The notes below the pieces were generated by a model. It was not told the DNA's origin. It saw nothing but the letters and a program-made list of their open reading frames with translations, and ran no database searches. From Zeugodacus cucurbitae (taxonomy: Eukaryota > Arthropoda > Insecta > Diptera > Tephritidae), in contig NC_071671.1 of NCBI RefSeq assembly GCF_028554725.1, positions 930,001 to 994,000 on the forward strand: a DNA stretch of 64,000 nt, given 5' to 3'. Numbering within the stretch: position 1 is the first letter of the stretch; every line of letters begins with the position of its first letter. Shown here in pieces: positions 25,282-37,784 of the stretch. Both the position numbers and the translations under genes were made by a program.

Positions 25282-26545
25282 TGTGTGCGCTTTGACTGAG
25301 CAGTTGTGGAAAATGTGTTAAACACATTTATAAACAGAGTACTCGTACGAGTATATTGCAGCCTAAAGTTTCGTAGAAATTACCCGCCAATCAGCTACAC
25401 CATTTTTATAGAATAATGCGAAAAGTACACAGAAAGAAATGCATTTACTAGATTAAACTAATATTCGACACGGTTGTATGAAAGTATTGGTTATGCAAAT
25501 ATTTATAACCTCAAATAAGGCAATTAGTATTTTAATAACATTCACTTAGTATTGCAACATGTTTACAGTATTGTGCGCGAACTTCAGCATAATTTAAAAC
25601 AAGCATATGTACATACATACACATACATATATAAATGATATAAATGAACCGTTGTGCGACCTATTGGAATCGAGGAGCAGCTATTAACATTAACTTCCAA
25701 ATTAAGTTTTCCTTAGAATAATATACACGTATATCTACATACATATGTTATATGCAGTATGTACATATGTATGTACATATTATATATATGTATATAAGGT
25801 TGCTTATGACATCTTCTTCAAAATGTATTATACATATATGCGTGCTTTGAGTTCATATTTATTTATTTTGTACATTTTGTACAGTTACAAGTGTATTTGC
25901 ATTGTTTTTATGTGCATTTATATATGAACTTGTCAGTTCAAAAATCAGCAACGAATTCTTTTAGGTTACAATACAATAGATTTAATCATATCTTAGGGGC
26001 TTTATATTACTAAGTTACTAGCCATTTTAATAAGTCCACAAATATAAGTATAATAATAGAAATTCCACTGTAAATACATATAAATACATTATACATACAT
26101 TTATAATAAACGCAATGATTATTTATTTATATATTTATATATAGAAGCGAATATAACATCACAAATATATACATAAATAAGAGTACATCTACATACATGC
26201 ATGTGGTATACGTACACATGTAACCAGTGAAGCATTTACATACACATAAATCTAAAATAAAAATCGCCCAATCGCCCAATCGCCAGTACATCAAGTCTTA
26301 GAAAGATGAATACCACATAGTATTTAACTTTATACAATCGTACATATACATGTACATATGTATGTACAAATATTTGACAAAACGCCATATGATATGTACA
26401 TATAATATATTCTAAGTATTACACAGTCACATCACGAACGAACGATTGATTTGTGAGTGCATCGAAACTGTGCGGAGAGCATCGAAATCTTGCCCACAAA
26501 ACGATTGCAAACGCGAACAACGCCTTTGCTAAGGGTTAATCCATA

Positions 26546-27246
26546 CGAGGGCTGCTATATATATTTCTGTCCTAATAATGAAAATAGGAATATTTATCAA
26601 CGAAAATGGTTTTATTGTTTTTCAAAATATTCTCCATCAAGATTTATACACTTTTGCATGCGCTCAAACCAATTTTCGAAGCACTTTTTTTGAGCCTTTT
26701 TTTGAGCGATTGTCAAATTGTGCGGGATCCAACGAGAGCAAACCTTTTTTACGGCCAGGTGTTCATGCAATATCGAATGTATGCTGGTGGGAGAAATGCA
26801 TAGGCATGCCTCTATCTGAAAGTGTGTTACATGACAGTCTTGCATTATCAGTTCACGTACGGCATCGATGTTTTCTGGCACAACGGCTGTTTTTGGACGA
26901 CCTTCACGGATTCGTCTTTGAGCGAGCGTCGGCCACGATTGAATTCGTTGTACCAGTTTATCACAGTGTTATAGGATGGTGCTTCATAGCCATACAAAGA
27001 TTTTAGTTCATCGATGTACTCTTGTCGCGATAATCCACGTTGAAAGTTGTGAAAAATGATCGCGCGAAAATGTTCACGAGTTAATTCCATTTCTTGGCCG
27101 AGATGAATTTTTTAATTCCCGATTAAATGACAAAACGTTCTGAGTGATGTTATGCTAAAAAATGTCAAACTTTCCAATGGAAATGTCAGATTGCACCTGG
27201 CAACACTTAGTGTTGCCTAGGCCAGAAATATATATAGCAGCCCTCG
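26546..27246 (-). mobile_element. Internally deleted mariner element with intact ends
   Basis: A 701-bp element is bounded by inverted repeats starting CGAGGGCTGCTATATATATT at both ends and by TA target duplications (26544-26545 and 27247-27248). The minus strand encodes the transposase N-terminus (MELTREHFRAIIFHNFQRGL, then the helix-turn-helix region), a frameshift near 26850-26880, and then the second N-terminal block (HVTHFQIEACL...SIHSILHEHL). After WIPHNLTIAQKKA the frame jumps to the extreme transposase C-terminus (KCFENWFERMQKC...YFEKQ). The catalytic DDD core is gone. A full mariner is about 1.3 kb. This copy could be moved only by a transposase supplied elsewhere. Confidence 0.92.
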
Positions 27247-28889
27247 TAGTATCCTTATGTTTTTATGATAACTACCTAATTATTATAAACAACGAACGAA
27301 CGAGATTTCCCAAATATTTGCTATTCTAACTTTATAAGTCAGTTGTATAGTCTTATAGTCTTATCACTTTTGTATATTCCACTACTTTCTTCAACGATGA
27401 ATAGTTTACTTTATTTCATTTAAGTTTATAAAAATTATTATTTTTTTTGCAATTTTTATATTGAAATTCGTATGGAAATTCATAAATTAGATATGTAGTA
27501 GCCTATCATACATGTACATGTGTGTAGTATGTATGTAAGAGTATATTAGTTCTAAGTGCAATTTAAGCTTTTCATGTTTGGAAAACAATATTTTTTTTTT
27601 ATAAAAAATACATTTATGTAACTAATAACTAATAAAATATGCACACATACATATGTAATAAATAATAGAAATTAAAAAAAAAAATAACAATAATTTACTT
27701 GTTTGTCTTAAATTGTCCACTTGCAGTAGTTTTCTCCACAACATTCGTCAATAATACTAATAATAAGCCAATTGCAACTTGTATGTATGTATGTGTCAAG
27801 ACTTTTCAAACTTGCTTCACATGCTTAACGAGACTGCTGAGAAATGCAAACTTTAGCACGTAGCATACTATACGAATAAATTTGAATGAATGAATGAATA
27901 AGTGAACTAAAAGTCGAGCAAACAAATTAGCGCGAACGCACAACATGCGAATTCTAATTGTGCTCACACGCATACATACGAGTACACATACATACAATCG
28001 TGTTTGAATTCCACAAGTGACAGGGAAATAGATGTGTTTTGGCTGTTGACTCTGCGCTTGCTTTTGCACAAGCTTTTGTTTGCAAATGAACCGTTACACA
28101 TACAAACAAATATGGCAGCGTAAATATGTGTGCTAGTGTTGGCAATGCTAAGTGCACCAATTCAAATGCCGTCAAGTATGATGAAGTTTTCGGGTTAATT
28201 GATGAAGCTCATGCTTCATTTCCGTATCCGTTTCCGGCATGAAGCATATTGAGTACGTATACGCAGCGTTGTGCAATGGACTACGAGGCGTATGCGCAAC
28301 ATTGCGTTGGCATAGTGAGACGGCTCAAGTGTGTAGCAAGCGTGAAATTTCCCAGCCACCAAAATATTTACGCATCCCAGTGAAGTGAGTATGCTTCTGT
28401 ATCCTTACACATGATGGGAGCTCATTAAGCAGACAGGAAAATATGAAACGCAAATAAATGAAGCATATTTATTCACTCATTTGTCATGAGCACATAGATC
28501 CTGAAGTTGCTGGTAATGAATACACAATGAGGATACAATGGGCCACTGTGCAAAGTGTTCACATTCCTTTCTTTGCATTTACTTCTTCGACTTGTTTTCT
28601 GGAAGCGTGGAAAACTTCCGAGTTTTGATAGTAAAATTTCACTTATAGTTAGTTGTCCTGGCTTATATTGTCCTTATTAAGTGATAATACAGCCCATTGC
28701 GTAATCTATAAACTTCTAATGATTGTAAAGAGTGAATACACGCTTTAAATGTATCGAAGGCGTATTTGTTAGTAAGACGTCTTAACTCTACAAGAGCTAC
28801 TCAGCTCTGCTGCGATGTTAAATAAGTTCAGCGCGTGTTTGGATTCACATTCTGAAGCACATTTCAGGTTACACGAATATCATATATTT

Positions 28890-29743
28890 ATATATTTGGC
28901 GTAGGAACCGCTTTAAGCGATTATAGCCGAATCCACCAGAGCGCGCCACTCGTTCCTCCTTTTTGTTTTTTGGCGCCAACTAGAAACATCAAGTGAAGCC
29001 GAGTCACTTTGCACTTGGTCTTTCTACCGGAGTGGAGGTCGTCCTCTTTCGCGGCTTCCTAAAGCGGGTACTGCATCGAACTCTTTCAGAGCTGGAGTGT
29101 TTTCTTCCATTCGTACAACATGATCTAGCCAGCGTAGCCGCTGTCTTTTTATTCGCTGAACTATGTCAATGTCGTCGTATAAATCGTACAGCTCATCGTT
29201 CCATCGTCTGCGGTATTCGCCGTTGCCAATGTTCAGAGGACCATAAATCTTACGCAAAACCTTTCTCTCGAAAACCCCAAGAGTCGTCTCATCGGATGTT
29301 GACACCGTCCACGCTTCTGCACTATAAAGTAGGAAGGGAATAATGAGCGACTTGTAGAGTTTGATTTTTGTTCGTCTAGAGAGGACTTTACTTTTCAATT
29401 GCCTACTCAGTCCAAAGTACCACCTGTTGGCAAGAGTGATTATGCGTTGGATTTCAAGGCTGACATTGTTGGTGTTGTTAACGCTGGTTCCCAAGTAGAC
29501 GAAACTATCTACTACTTCAAAGGTATGACTGTCAAAAGTGACGTGGGAGCCAAGACGAGAGTGCGCTGACTGTTTGTTTGATGACAGGAGATATTTCGTC
29601 TTGTCCTCATTCACCACCAGACCCATACGCTACGCTTCTTTATCTAGTCTGGAAAACGCAGAACAAACGGCGCGGTTGTTGCTTCCGATGATATCAATAT
29701 CATCGGCATACGCCAGCAGCTGTACACTCTTGTAGAAGATTGT
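28890..29743 (-). mobile_element. 5'-truncated RTE-like LINE copy, C-terminal part
   Basis: Second copy of the LINE at 18600-20280, in the same orientation. The minus-strand frame 29626-29024 and its continuation encode the region after the reverse transcriptase core: VNEDKTKYLLSS, LGTSVNNTNNVSLEIQRRI-like, AEAWTVSTSDETTL and RLRWLDHVVRM. The 3' end has the same tail (GGCGTAGGAACCGCTTTAAG on the plus strand, preceded by AT-rich sequence). The copy stops abruptly at 29743 in the middle of the RT domain, as expected from incomplete reverse transcription. It retains about 320 bp (28938-29257) deleted in the first copy. Confidence 0.85.
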
Positions 29744-31344
29744 CATCATATACGAACATCAAAAACCTTCTCTGCTAGAACTTCGAATTAATAAAACATT
29801 AATAAAACATAGCTGCCAATATAGAAACACATCTCCAAACTAAAAATACGATTACAACCTGAAATTTAAATGCATATTATATAAATATTCATTTTAGTCT
29901 GTAAACAAATTGGATTTCTCTTAACAGATGGTATCAATCAAGTTGGTTAATCTATTCGAATAGAGAGAGATGAGGTGTGCAACTATTCATTATTGCCAGG
30001 CAAATCCCATCAAAACTAAACAAACCGAGAGTTGTTCCTTTTTCCTCAAACAAATCACGAATGTGAAAAGCGGATTCAAACACTTTTTTTATTGGTACAT
30101 GAGACTGCAACGCTAACAAAAACTTGACGATTTTTCGATGGTTTTCATTTAGCCAATGCATTTTGTGCAATAATTTTTTTGTTGTACAACTATAAAAGCC
30201 CGCCAGCAATGACTGTAGGGTTCAATATTGCACACACAAATGCTTACACAGAGGTTACATCTATATGTTCAATACGACACTCTAAATGCGAATCGTACTT
30301 ATGTATGCACTTGGATTAGAGCAGCCGCAACCAATATGAAAACTTTGTTCAATGCAGTTTTTGGATTTAGTTTTTTTCTCGTCAAACTCATAGTGACTCC
30401 TACCTCTAAATAAGTGCAAGCACCTGGTGCACTAACATGAATTTGAATTGAGTATTGTGTTTGTATTTGCCGTCTGTCTCAGGCCGATGTGTTGTTTGAC
30501 TAACACCGCCGACGGCAGTTGGGCGGTATTACACTAACAATGGATGACAGTGAATACTTTTTTTGTAATCTTTACACTTTTCAGCTTTAACATGAAAATC
30601 AGTGAAATACAATGCAGACCAAACACTAACAAATTAAAAATACAAAAAACCGAAATGTGTTTAATAAGGCTGGTGTATTAATTTGCCTCCAAAGCAGATT
30701 TATTTACAAACATCCATTCCATATGCAGACGCGTTTACAGGTGCTGATGCACCATAACCTCCACGGAGGTATGCAGCAGTGAATTTCAAGTGAAGACGCA
30801 AATAGAACACCAACAGCAACAACAAGTAAAAATAACAAATACATACGAGTATAATAAATCTTCGGCGATGCCCATCTGAAACTTCAAACGCTTATATAAA
30901 CTTCTGCAGTTGCAACGAAAGTCTGGACAGATTGTGTGAGCGACTTTCGAGCAGCGAAGCTGCATTTGTGAAATGCAAAGTAAACGCAAGTGATTTGTTG
31001 AAAGATGAAAGCCACAAATTGATGAGCCTTTTGCGATGCGTTGGGAGGCAAATAAATGCATTGTCGAAGCGGTGGACCACGACAGCAAGACGCAAAGTGA
31101 AAGATATATGCAATTACATTGGTGCACTCGCTGGGTCATTAGTCCAAATTGTTAAAATAATTTTTTTTAATATATAAATGTACATACTATATGGAAAAAA
31201 GGAAAAAAAAGTATTATATTTATTATAAACTGGCTTCGCACGGGTTTAAACAAACATTTCAAATGTTATAAATTTTTACACACGCTCTCATATATATGTA
31301 TGTACTTCCTGTTTCTTGAGTGGGTTCATTTAAAAAAGCAAATT

Positions 31345-31558
31345 TCGATTCCGGATGCCTCATTTCCGGTTCCGGAAACCCATGTCCGGTTACCCATGTC
31401 CGGTTACCCAATTTCTAGTTCCATCGTTCATATTCCGTTACCCCATATCCGGTTCCGGTAACATAGTTATCCATATCCGGTTCCGGTAACATATTTATCC
31501 ATGTCCGGTTCCGGATGCCCATTTCCGGTTCCGGTAACATCATATCCGATTACCCCAT
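31345..31558. repeat. Degenerate tandem array of CCGGTTCCGG-type units
   Basis: About eight imperfect units of roughly 20-27 bp alternate TTCCGGTTCCGG or TCCGGTTACC with CCCAT or AACAT spacers. The array abuts the CACGTG minisatellite. No coding frame. Confidence 0.75.
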
Positions 31559-31559
31559 G

Positions 31560-32288
31560 AGGTCAATGACCCCACCCTGATCACGTGATGTCATTTCATG
31601 ATCACGTGATATTTTTGTTTACAGGTCAATGACTTCACCCTGATCACGTGATGTCATTTCAAGGTCACGTGATATTTTTGTTTACAGGTCAATGGCCCCA
31701 CCGTGATCACGTGAGGTCATATCAAGGTCACGTGATACTTTTGTTTACTTTTTGAATGAGGTCAATGACCCCACCCTGATCACGTGATGTTATTTCAAGG
31801 TCACGTGATATTTTTGTTTACATTTTTGAGTGAGATCAATGACCCCACCCTTATCACGTGATGTCATTTTAAGATCACGTGATATTTTTGTTTACAGGTC
31901 AATTACCCCACACTGATCACGTGATGTAAATTCAAGGTCACGTGATATTTTTGTTTACATTTTTGAGTGAGGTCAATGACCCCACCCTGATCACGTGATG
32001 TAAATTCAAGGTCACGTGATATTTTTGTTTACATTTTTGAGTGAGGTCAATGACCCCACCCTGATCACGTGATGTAAATTCAAGGTCACGTGATATTTTT
32101 GTTTAGAGGTCAATGACCCCGCCCAGATCACGTGATGTCACACCAAGTCACGTGATATTTTTGTTTTCATTTTTGAGTGAGGTCAATGACCCCACCCTGA
32201 TCACGTGAGGTCATATCAAGGTCACGTGATATTTTTGTTTACAGGTCAATGACCCCAACCTGATCACGTGATGTCATTTCAAGATCAC
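31560..32288. repeat. 63/74-bp minisatellite rich in CACGTG and AGGTCA motifs
   Basis: Eleven units start with AGGTCA or a variant at 31560, 31623, 31686, 31759, 31833, 31896, 31970, 32044, 32107, 32180 and 32243. Spacings are 63 or 73-74 bp; the longer class carries an extra segment of about 11 bp (CATTTTTGAGTG). Each unit runs AGGTCAATGACCCC, CCTGATCACGTGATG, TTTCAAGGTCACGTGAT, then ATTTTTGTTTAC. I count 21 CACGTG cores in about 730 bp. The last unit decays at ATCACGACC, where the right flanking repeat begins. Confidence 0.9.
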
Positions 32289-33045
32289 GACCGCTCCAGC
32301 TTCGCACGGGTTTAAAAAAACATTTCAAATGTTATAAATTTTGTATAATATTCCCGTTCCCGTTTCATGCATGGGCTCATTTAAAAAGTAAAATGAAGAA
32401 AATTACGAGCATGAAAGTATATTTTATTTGAGATGAGTTAAATCTTGATTACGACCTCTAGTCTTTGGTGTCCGATGTCTTCCTCTCGGATTATGAAGCG
32501 AGCTTGTATATTTCTAATATTTTGCGGATTTTCAGTTTCAAATTAAGATTCTCTATCACGGAGTCTTTTTGATACCTTCACCTGTTACTCGAGATGAATG
32601 TAGCTTTCGAATAGTGAAAGAATTTTTGAAATCGGCGCAGTAGTTTTTGAGCTTATTCATTACAAACATACATACAAATCTTTCCTCTTTATAATAGTAG
32701 TATAGATAAGTGATGCAGCCGAATAACTTCACCTGCAATTCATTTTAGCGTTTTCGACAATGTCAAAAATGCATTCATCGTGTAGATTTCAACGCTCTAA
32801 TTATATATGTACATATGTATGTAAGTAACTATTGCAGTTAAGCAATGTGTTTCTCATTCAATTGCTCAACTTCATTGCAGCTGCTGTCGTTGATTTGAAT
32901 TGCATAAATAAGTGGTGCATCATCTGGCTTTATGTAAGCATCATTCTCTTCTTCTCGACTTCTTGTTGAACCATTGCCATTATAATAATATGCCACGAAT
33001 AGCATGGCGTCTCACTTACCTATTCACATTCAAACTGAAACATAC

Positions 33046-33066
33046 GTACATACATACATACATACC
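33046..33066. repeat. (TACA)n microsatellite
   Basis: Short CATA/TACA array in the otk-pAbp interval, one of many in this window. Confidence 0.75.
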
Positions 33067-36000
33067 TGTATGTCCGTGTGTATGTAATCCCAAATTCCAG
33101 TTGCTGGTGTTTCTGCTTGGCCTGTTCCACCTTGAAGTATGACAAAATGTCACTTCATCCACTGTTGGTCCACGATTTGTACGCACGCTTACACAGAACA
33201 AAAACAAAAGCAAATATAAAATGTAGCTGCAGGCATTCATCTCGGATTATGGCAAGGCATTAATTGAGGCCCAGAACGAGCCATACGCTGAACCACTTCA
33301 TTTAACACTACACGACCCCCATACTATGCGACGCTCCTGGTTTGGTTGTTGCACACAAATTGCACGCATTCAAATTGCACTTAAATTGCTGTTGAATCGT
33401 CAACATTGCAGCATCTCCCACATTGCAGCATCTCCCACATAAGGCAATATGTATGTATATTCTGCTTCAGAAATTACTAACTGTAGATTACCGCAAACTA
33501 GTCAAATTGGGACCAGCATGAAAATTCCGTTACACTCCAAATTCCGTTACACACGAAATTCGGGAATTCGGAAGAATATGTTGGAGGTTTCAATGAATAA
33601 TAACAGAATTATGATATTATTTTCTTGCTACGATTTTTCCTTAAGTCTTAAGACACCCTGCAGCTAATGCGCTATAAAAGTATAGAAAGTCATTTTGACT
33701 CGCTTGTTGTTCATATTTAAAATCGTAGGAACGTGCAGAACCAGTTTTAAATTGAGTTATACATTTCTCCTACGTTACACTGGGATTCGCGCTCGTATTA
33801 TATTGTGTATGCAACCTACACATTTATGGTGGCAACACTCCATTCTATCTGATGCCTGCGATGATTATTCTCGCCTGAACCGTTAGGCAGACATTGCACC
33901 GGTATGCGCAGTTTGTGGCGCAGGAGTATACTAACATACAACAAAAAACTCACTCGCATAAAGAATATTCAAATAGAAAAGAAAGCACAAAACGCATAGA
34001 AATGAAAGTGTGACATAAGTGCTGAAGTGCAACAAAAAATTGCAACCATTTTAAATAAAACTCGTACCGAGGCTCATAAGCACACACACCTACGAGTATA
34101 GAGGTGAAGAATGAAGAGAATAAAAAGTTATAATTACGTTGCATAAAGTAATTCTGCTGCACAATTTAAGAATCCTGTAAAGATCTTGGCTGACTACGAA
34201 TTCCCATAACTCATCTGTATTTTTACATACATAAATGCAAACGTTCGTATTTTCTAAAGATTGACCACCAACTGCGTGCTGCACCTTTCCGTTCTAATAA
34301 AACCCACAAATTAATCCTCAGCTTGGTTGTTTCAAAATGATGATCATGAGGATCGAGGAAGACTAAATTATCATCGATTATTTAAAGGAAACAAAAAACT
34401 CCTAAAGAATGGCTCATTGTTCATATTCACCACATTCATCAGCCGGATGACTTCAACCTGTTCTCGTACATACATACATATGTACGAGTGTACACTTATA
34501 CACCATCCAATGCGAATGACTAAGCATAAGCATCAATAGGTAGGGTAGGGCCAGTTGGGCCTGAGCACATACGCGTTGCAATGCAATGACAGCATAGATG
34601 CCAGCTTAAAAAGTCGATTTACCATAGAGTGCACCAGCACCAACATACATACATAAATAAACAACATTTTGTACTCAAAAACATAACACAACAACATTCG
34701 CAAGACAGACAGCAAAAAAAACAAAACAAATAATTTATGCTGCGAGGTACATAATGTAGGTACTTAGGTGCATTTTTTTAATGAAGCCAAACAGTCGACA
34801 ACTGAATGGTGAAATGATGAGGGGAAGAGCTGTCGACTTTACAGCTCCATAGCCAAAACTGAAAAGGCTCACGAAGCCGTGAATACCCAGAGCACGCCTG
34901 ATTCTTCAAGTAACGAGCAGCATCTACAAGCCTACAAATGTAGCTATAGTATGTAATATGTACTCAATGGACTTTTATATATAGTATGTATGATACGAAT
35001 GTATGTGTTTAGGTATCACACATTCCTCGACATACTTATGTAACAGCAACGAATGCTGGAACCGTGTGGCACAGCATATCCGTCAATTATTTCTAAATTT
35101 CTTGCAGCCAGCTTCCTATTGTACAAACACCTTCGGGTAGCCCTACTCAAATCATGGTTTCTTGTTATTTGTTTTATTATTGGAACAGGACAGAATAAAC
35201 CTCTTTTTGATTATAGAACACTTCACTGTCTTAAAAACTTTATTCAATTGATGTAGATTATGATCCCGTTTTTTATTTTATTTTGATAGAGTACCACGAA
35301 ACACAGTCGGTAGTAGTCATTAAAAAAAAAAAATAAAAATTTCGAAGCGCCCAGTGGCCGACATTTTGAACTAATTTTCTATTTATATTTTGTTTGATTT
35401 TGAGTATTTTTCTCATATACATATTTGCTCCCCCCTGCTGTCTCCAACTTGGTAACAGCCCGAATGTATGTAATGTAATGTGTATGGGAGCGCACCGATT
35501 ATGTAGGGTCTACATTGCAGACCTAACTGCCATCGGAGTGACAGACGACACATATTTATAACTACGTACCTCGGACTTATCTATATATACACCCCGCCTG
35601 AGTGAAATTTTACTCACTTATTTTGAAGAATTTGTCTTTGGAAACTTAGTTTGTGGTATTTTCGAACACTGTTCGCTTTGTTTTGCAAATGCCTGTTGCT
35701 GTAGTGTACTTTTAAAAGAAAAAGCAAAAATTACCGTGGAAATATTCGAAAAATATACAAGACCAAATATTACAGATGCAATTCTGTCATTTATAAGAAT
35801 TGTTTTTCTATATTTTATATACGAAAATAAATTTGAAGGAAACAAGTCGATAAATACCGCTGTTCTCGTTCTCGATATATTCCCATGTTCTGCACACGGA
35901 TGTGACTAACCCATTTTGTTCAACCTGTGAAGAATTCTTCATTACACACACACACACATCTTTTGCCAAAAGTTTATTTATTTAAATTCTCATTTCACCA

Positions 36001-37784
36001 GATCAAAATAGGTATAATTAAATTTTCATATTGTTTGTTTAAAATATTATTCAATATTGGAATCGATTTATTACTGAATTTTTACCATTGGTTTAACTAA
36101 AATTTTCACAAGTGTTGAGGGCGGACCAAAAGGTTTTTCACGGAACGTGTACTCGGAAACTATTTGCAAATTTTCATCACACTGTATCCATCCGTCCGCC
36201 GTCCATCGCACCCTCCCATTCTCAAATGTAATGGGACTTGTGGTCCACCCTGTATTTTGCAAGTGCATTCACATATTTCATTTAATTGGGCGCATTTGAA
36301 AATGCTACGCAGTTCGGCATTGAAATTTATCAATGGTCTTACATATATGTTTGTTATATTTGATAAAAGTTGTATATATATTTATAATTCAGTTATTTCA
36401 TTCATTGTATGTATTGTGTTTTTCTGGTCAATGTTGACCGTTTTTATATTAATTTTGCGATTTTTTTTGTTTTTATTTTTAAGTTCTGCTCGTCAGCGAT
36501 TGTGTCTGACTTATATCTTTTCAATTTTTATTATATTTGTTTAAAGTAGCAAAAAATCATTGAACGTTTACCTCCATCGCCCTATTCAACACTTTACTTT
36601 TTTACAAGCAATTCTATTCTCGTCTTGTTTTTAGTTTTAATACATTCAGAGAGTGGATGACTTTTGAGTTGATATTATTATCAATTATATTATACTTATA
36701 TACTCAACAACCACACTCCCCAAACTTTTCATTTTTTAATATGCTTTTGCAATTTTTTTGTTTGATTTTTTCAATTATTTCTCTCTTACATACATGTTAA
36801 TTACTTTTGTTTACCTAAGCCTGCCCTGTCGCTTCTCAAGTATATAAATGATGAAGTTCCCTTCAATTCAACCAAATTTTTTACAAATCAGTACAGTTTC
36901 CAAATGTCTAACCCCCATTGCAAGGTGTTCGTTCTGTACTGAAACACATTTACTTCAAGTAAATGACAAAAACAAATTTTTATTCAAGTGAAAAATATGA
37001 AAATTTGGTATTGTTTGCAATGCTTGTATGAGTTTAGTTTGGTTGTTGTAATTGGTGGTGGTTATAAAAAATACATTAAAATTACCTCATCGCGCGAGAG
37101 ATTATGGAAACTATTGCAATTTTAAGAAACTATAAAATTCAAACCATTTCTTTTGGTTTTCGGGTTTGCTTTTGTTTCTTTCGGCGTGCCACCTTTCGAA
37201 CTCTTGGCTGGAATTTGTCTGCTATTCCAACATTTAGCTTTTTATTTTCAGTTTTAGTTCTTGAATTTCATATAATCTCAATACGAAGTTTTAAAATGAC
37301 TGCGTACATGCCCCATTTCGGATTTTCGAATTTGCATTACTCGCTATGGTGTTGTATCGATTGTATGGATATTAAAAATGCTTGCGTTTTGATTGGTTGA
37401 ATTGAAAAGGTAATTAACTGAAATTAGAAGCGAAGAGGCGTGAATCTTAATTGTTATGGGAAAATCATAAAAGTTGAAGATTTACAAACGATTTGAAGCG
37501 AATGTTAAAGGGTGTTACTATTTCGATTTGGTTCTCATTATCCAGTTTTGAATTTGTAAACAATATTACACATATCTATATCATATCTACCTGAAGTTTT
37601 CACTCTGAATTGAATAATGAGTTCCATTTCGGTGTTTTTTGTCGTTTTGTTTTCAATTTTGTTTTGAGCTAAAAGTGTTTTAACTAATTTTTGATGTTGA
37701 GGCTAGAAGCAATATGAATAACATATATGAAGTTACTAAACTTTTTAGTTCGTTTAGAATGGTGTGATTTTGATGAAGACGTTT

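Larger units (their letters stand above)
31229..32712. mobile_element. Repeat block flanked by about 100-bp direct repeats (unclassified element)
   Basis: The block begins with CTTCGCACGGGTTTAAA at about 31234 and shows the same start again at about 32299. The two copies share roughly 100 bp, including CATTTCAAATGTTATAAATT and a later GGGTTCATTTAAAAA or GGCTCATTTAAAAAG. Between them lie two tandem arrays. The right part (32390-32712) ends in CTTTATAATAGTAGTATAGA, an ending I associate with dispersed insect retroelement or Helitron-type repeats. No coding capacity was seen. Class assignment is inference. Confidence 0.55.
25103..37784. other. Gene-poor interval between convergent otk and pAbp
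   Basis: 12.7 kb holding both 3' UTRs, the deleted mariner, a LINE fragment and the 31.2-32.7 kb repeat block. 25103-26545 and 27250-28890 are AT-rich with CATA arrays. 29744-31228 and 32713-37784 show only short, unsupported open frames, many microsatellites (for example 33046-33066) and T-rich DNA near the pAbp 3' end. I see no host gene here. Confidence 0.6.

Noticed and set aside
26612..27090. The two transposase frames as an active mariner gene
   Set aside because: A frameshift separates them and the catalytic core is deleted.
36071..36268. 65-codon minus-strand frame starting MHLQNTGW in the otk-pAbp interval
   Set aside because: Reads somewhat protein-like, but I recognise no family and see no partner exons; could be a repeat fragment.
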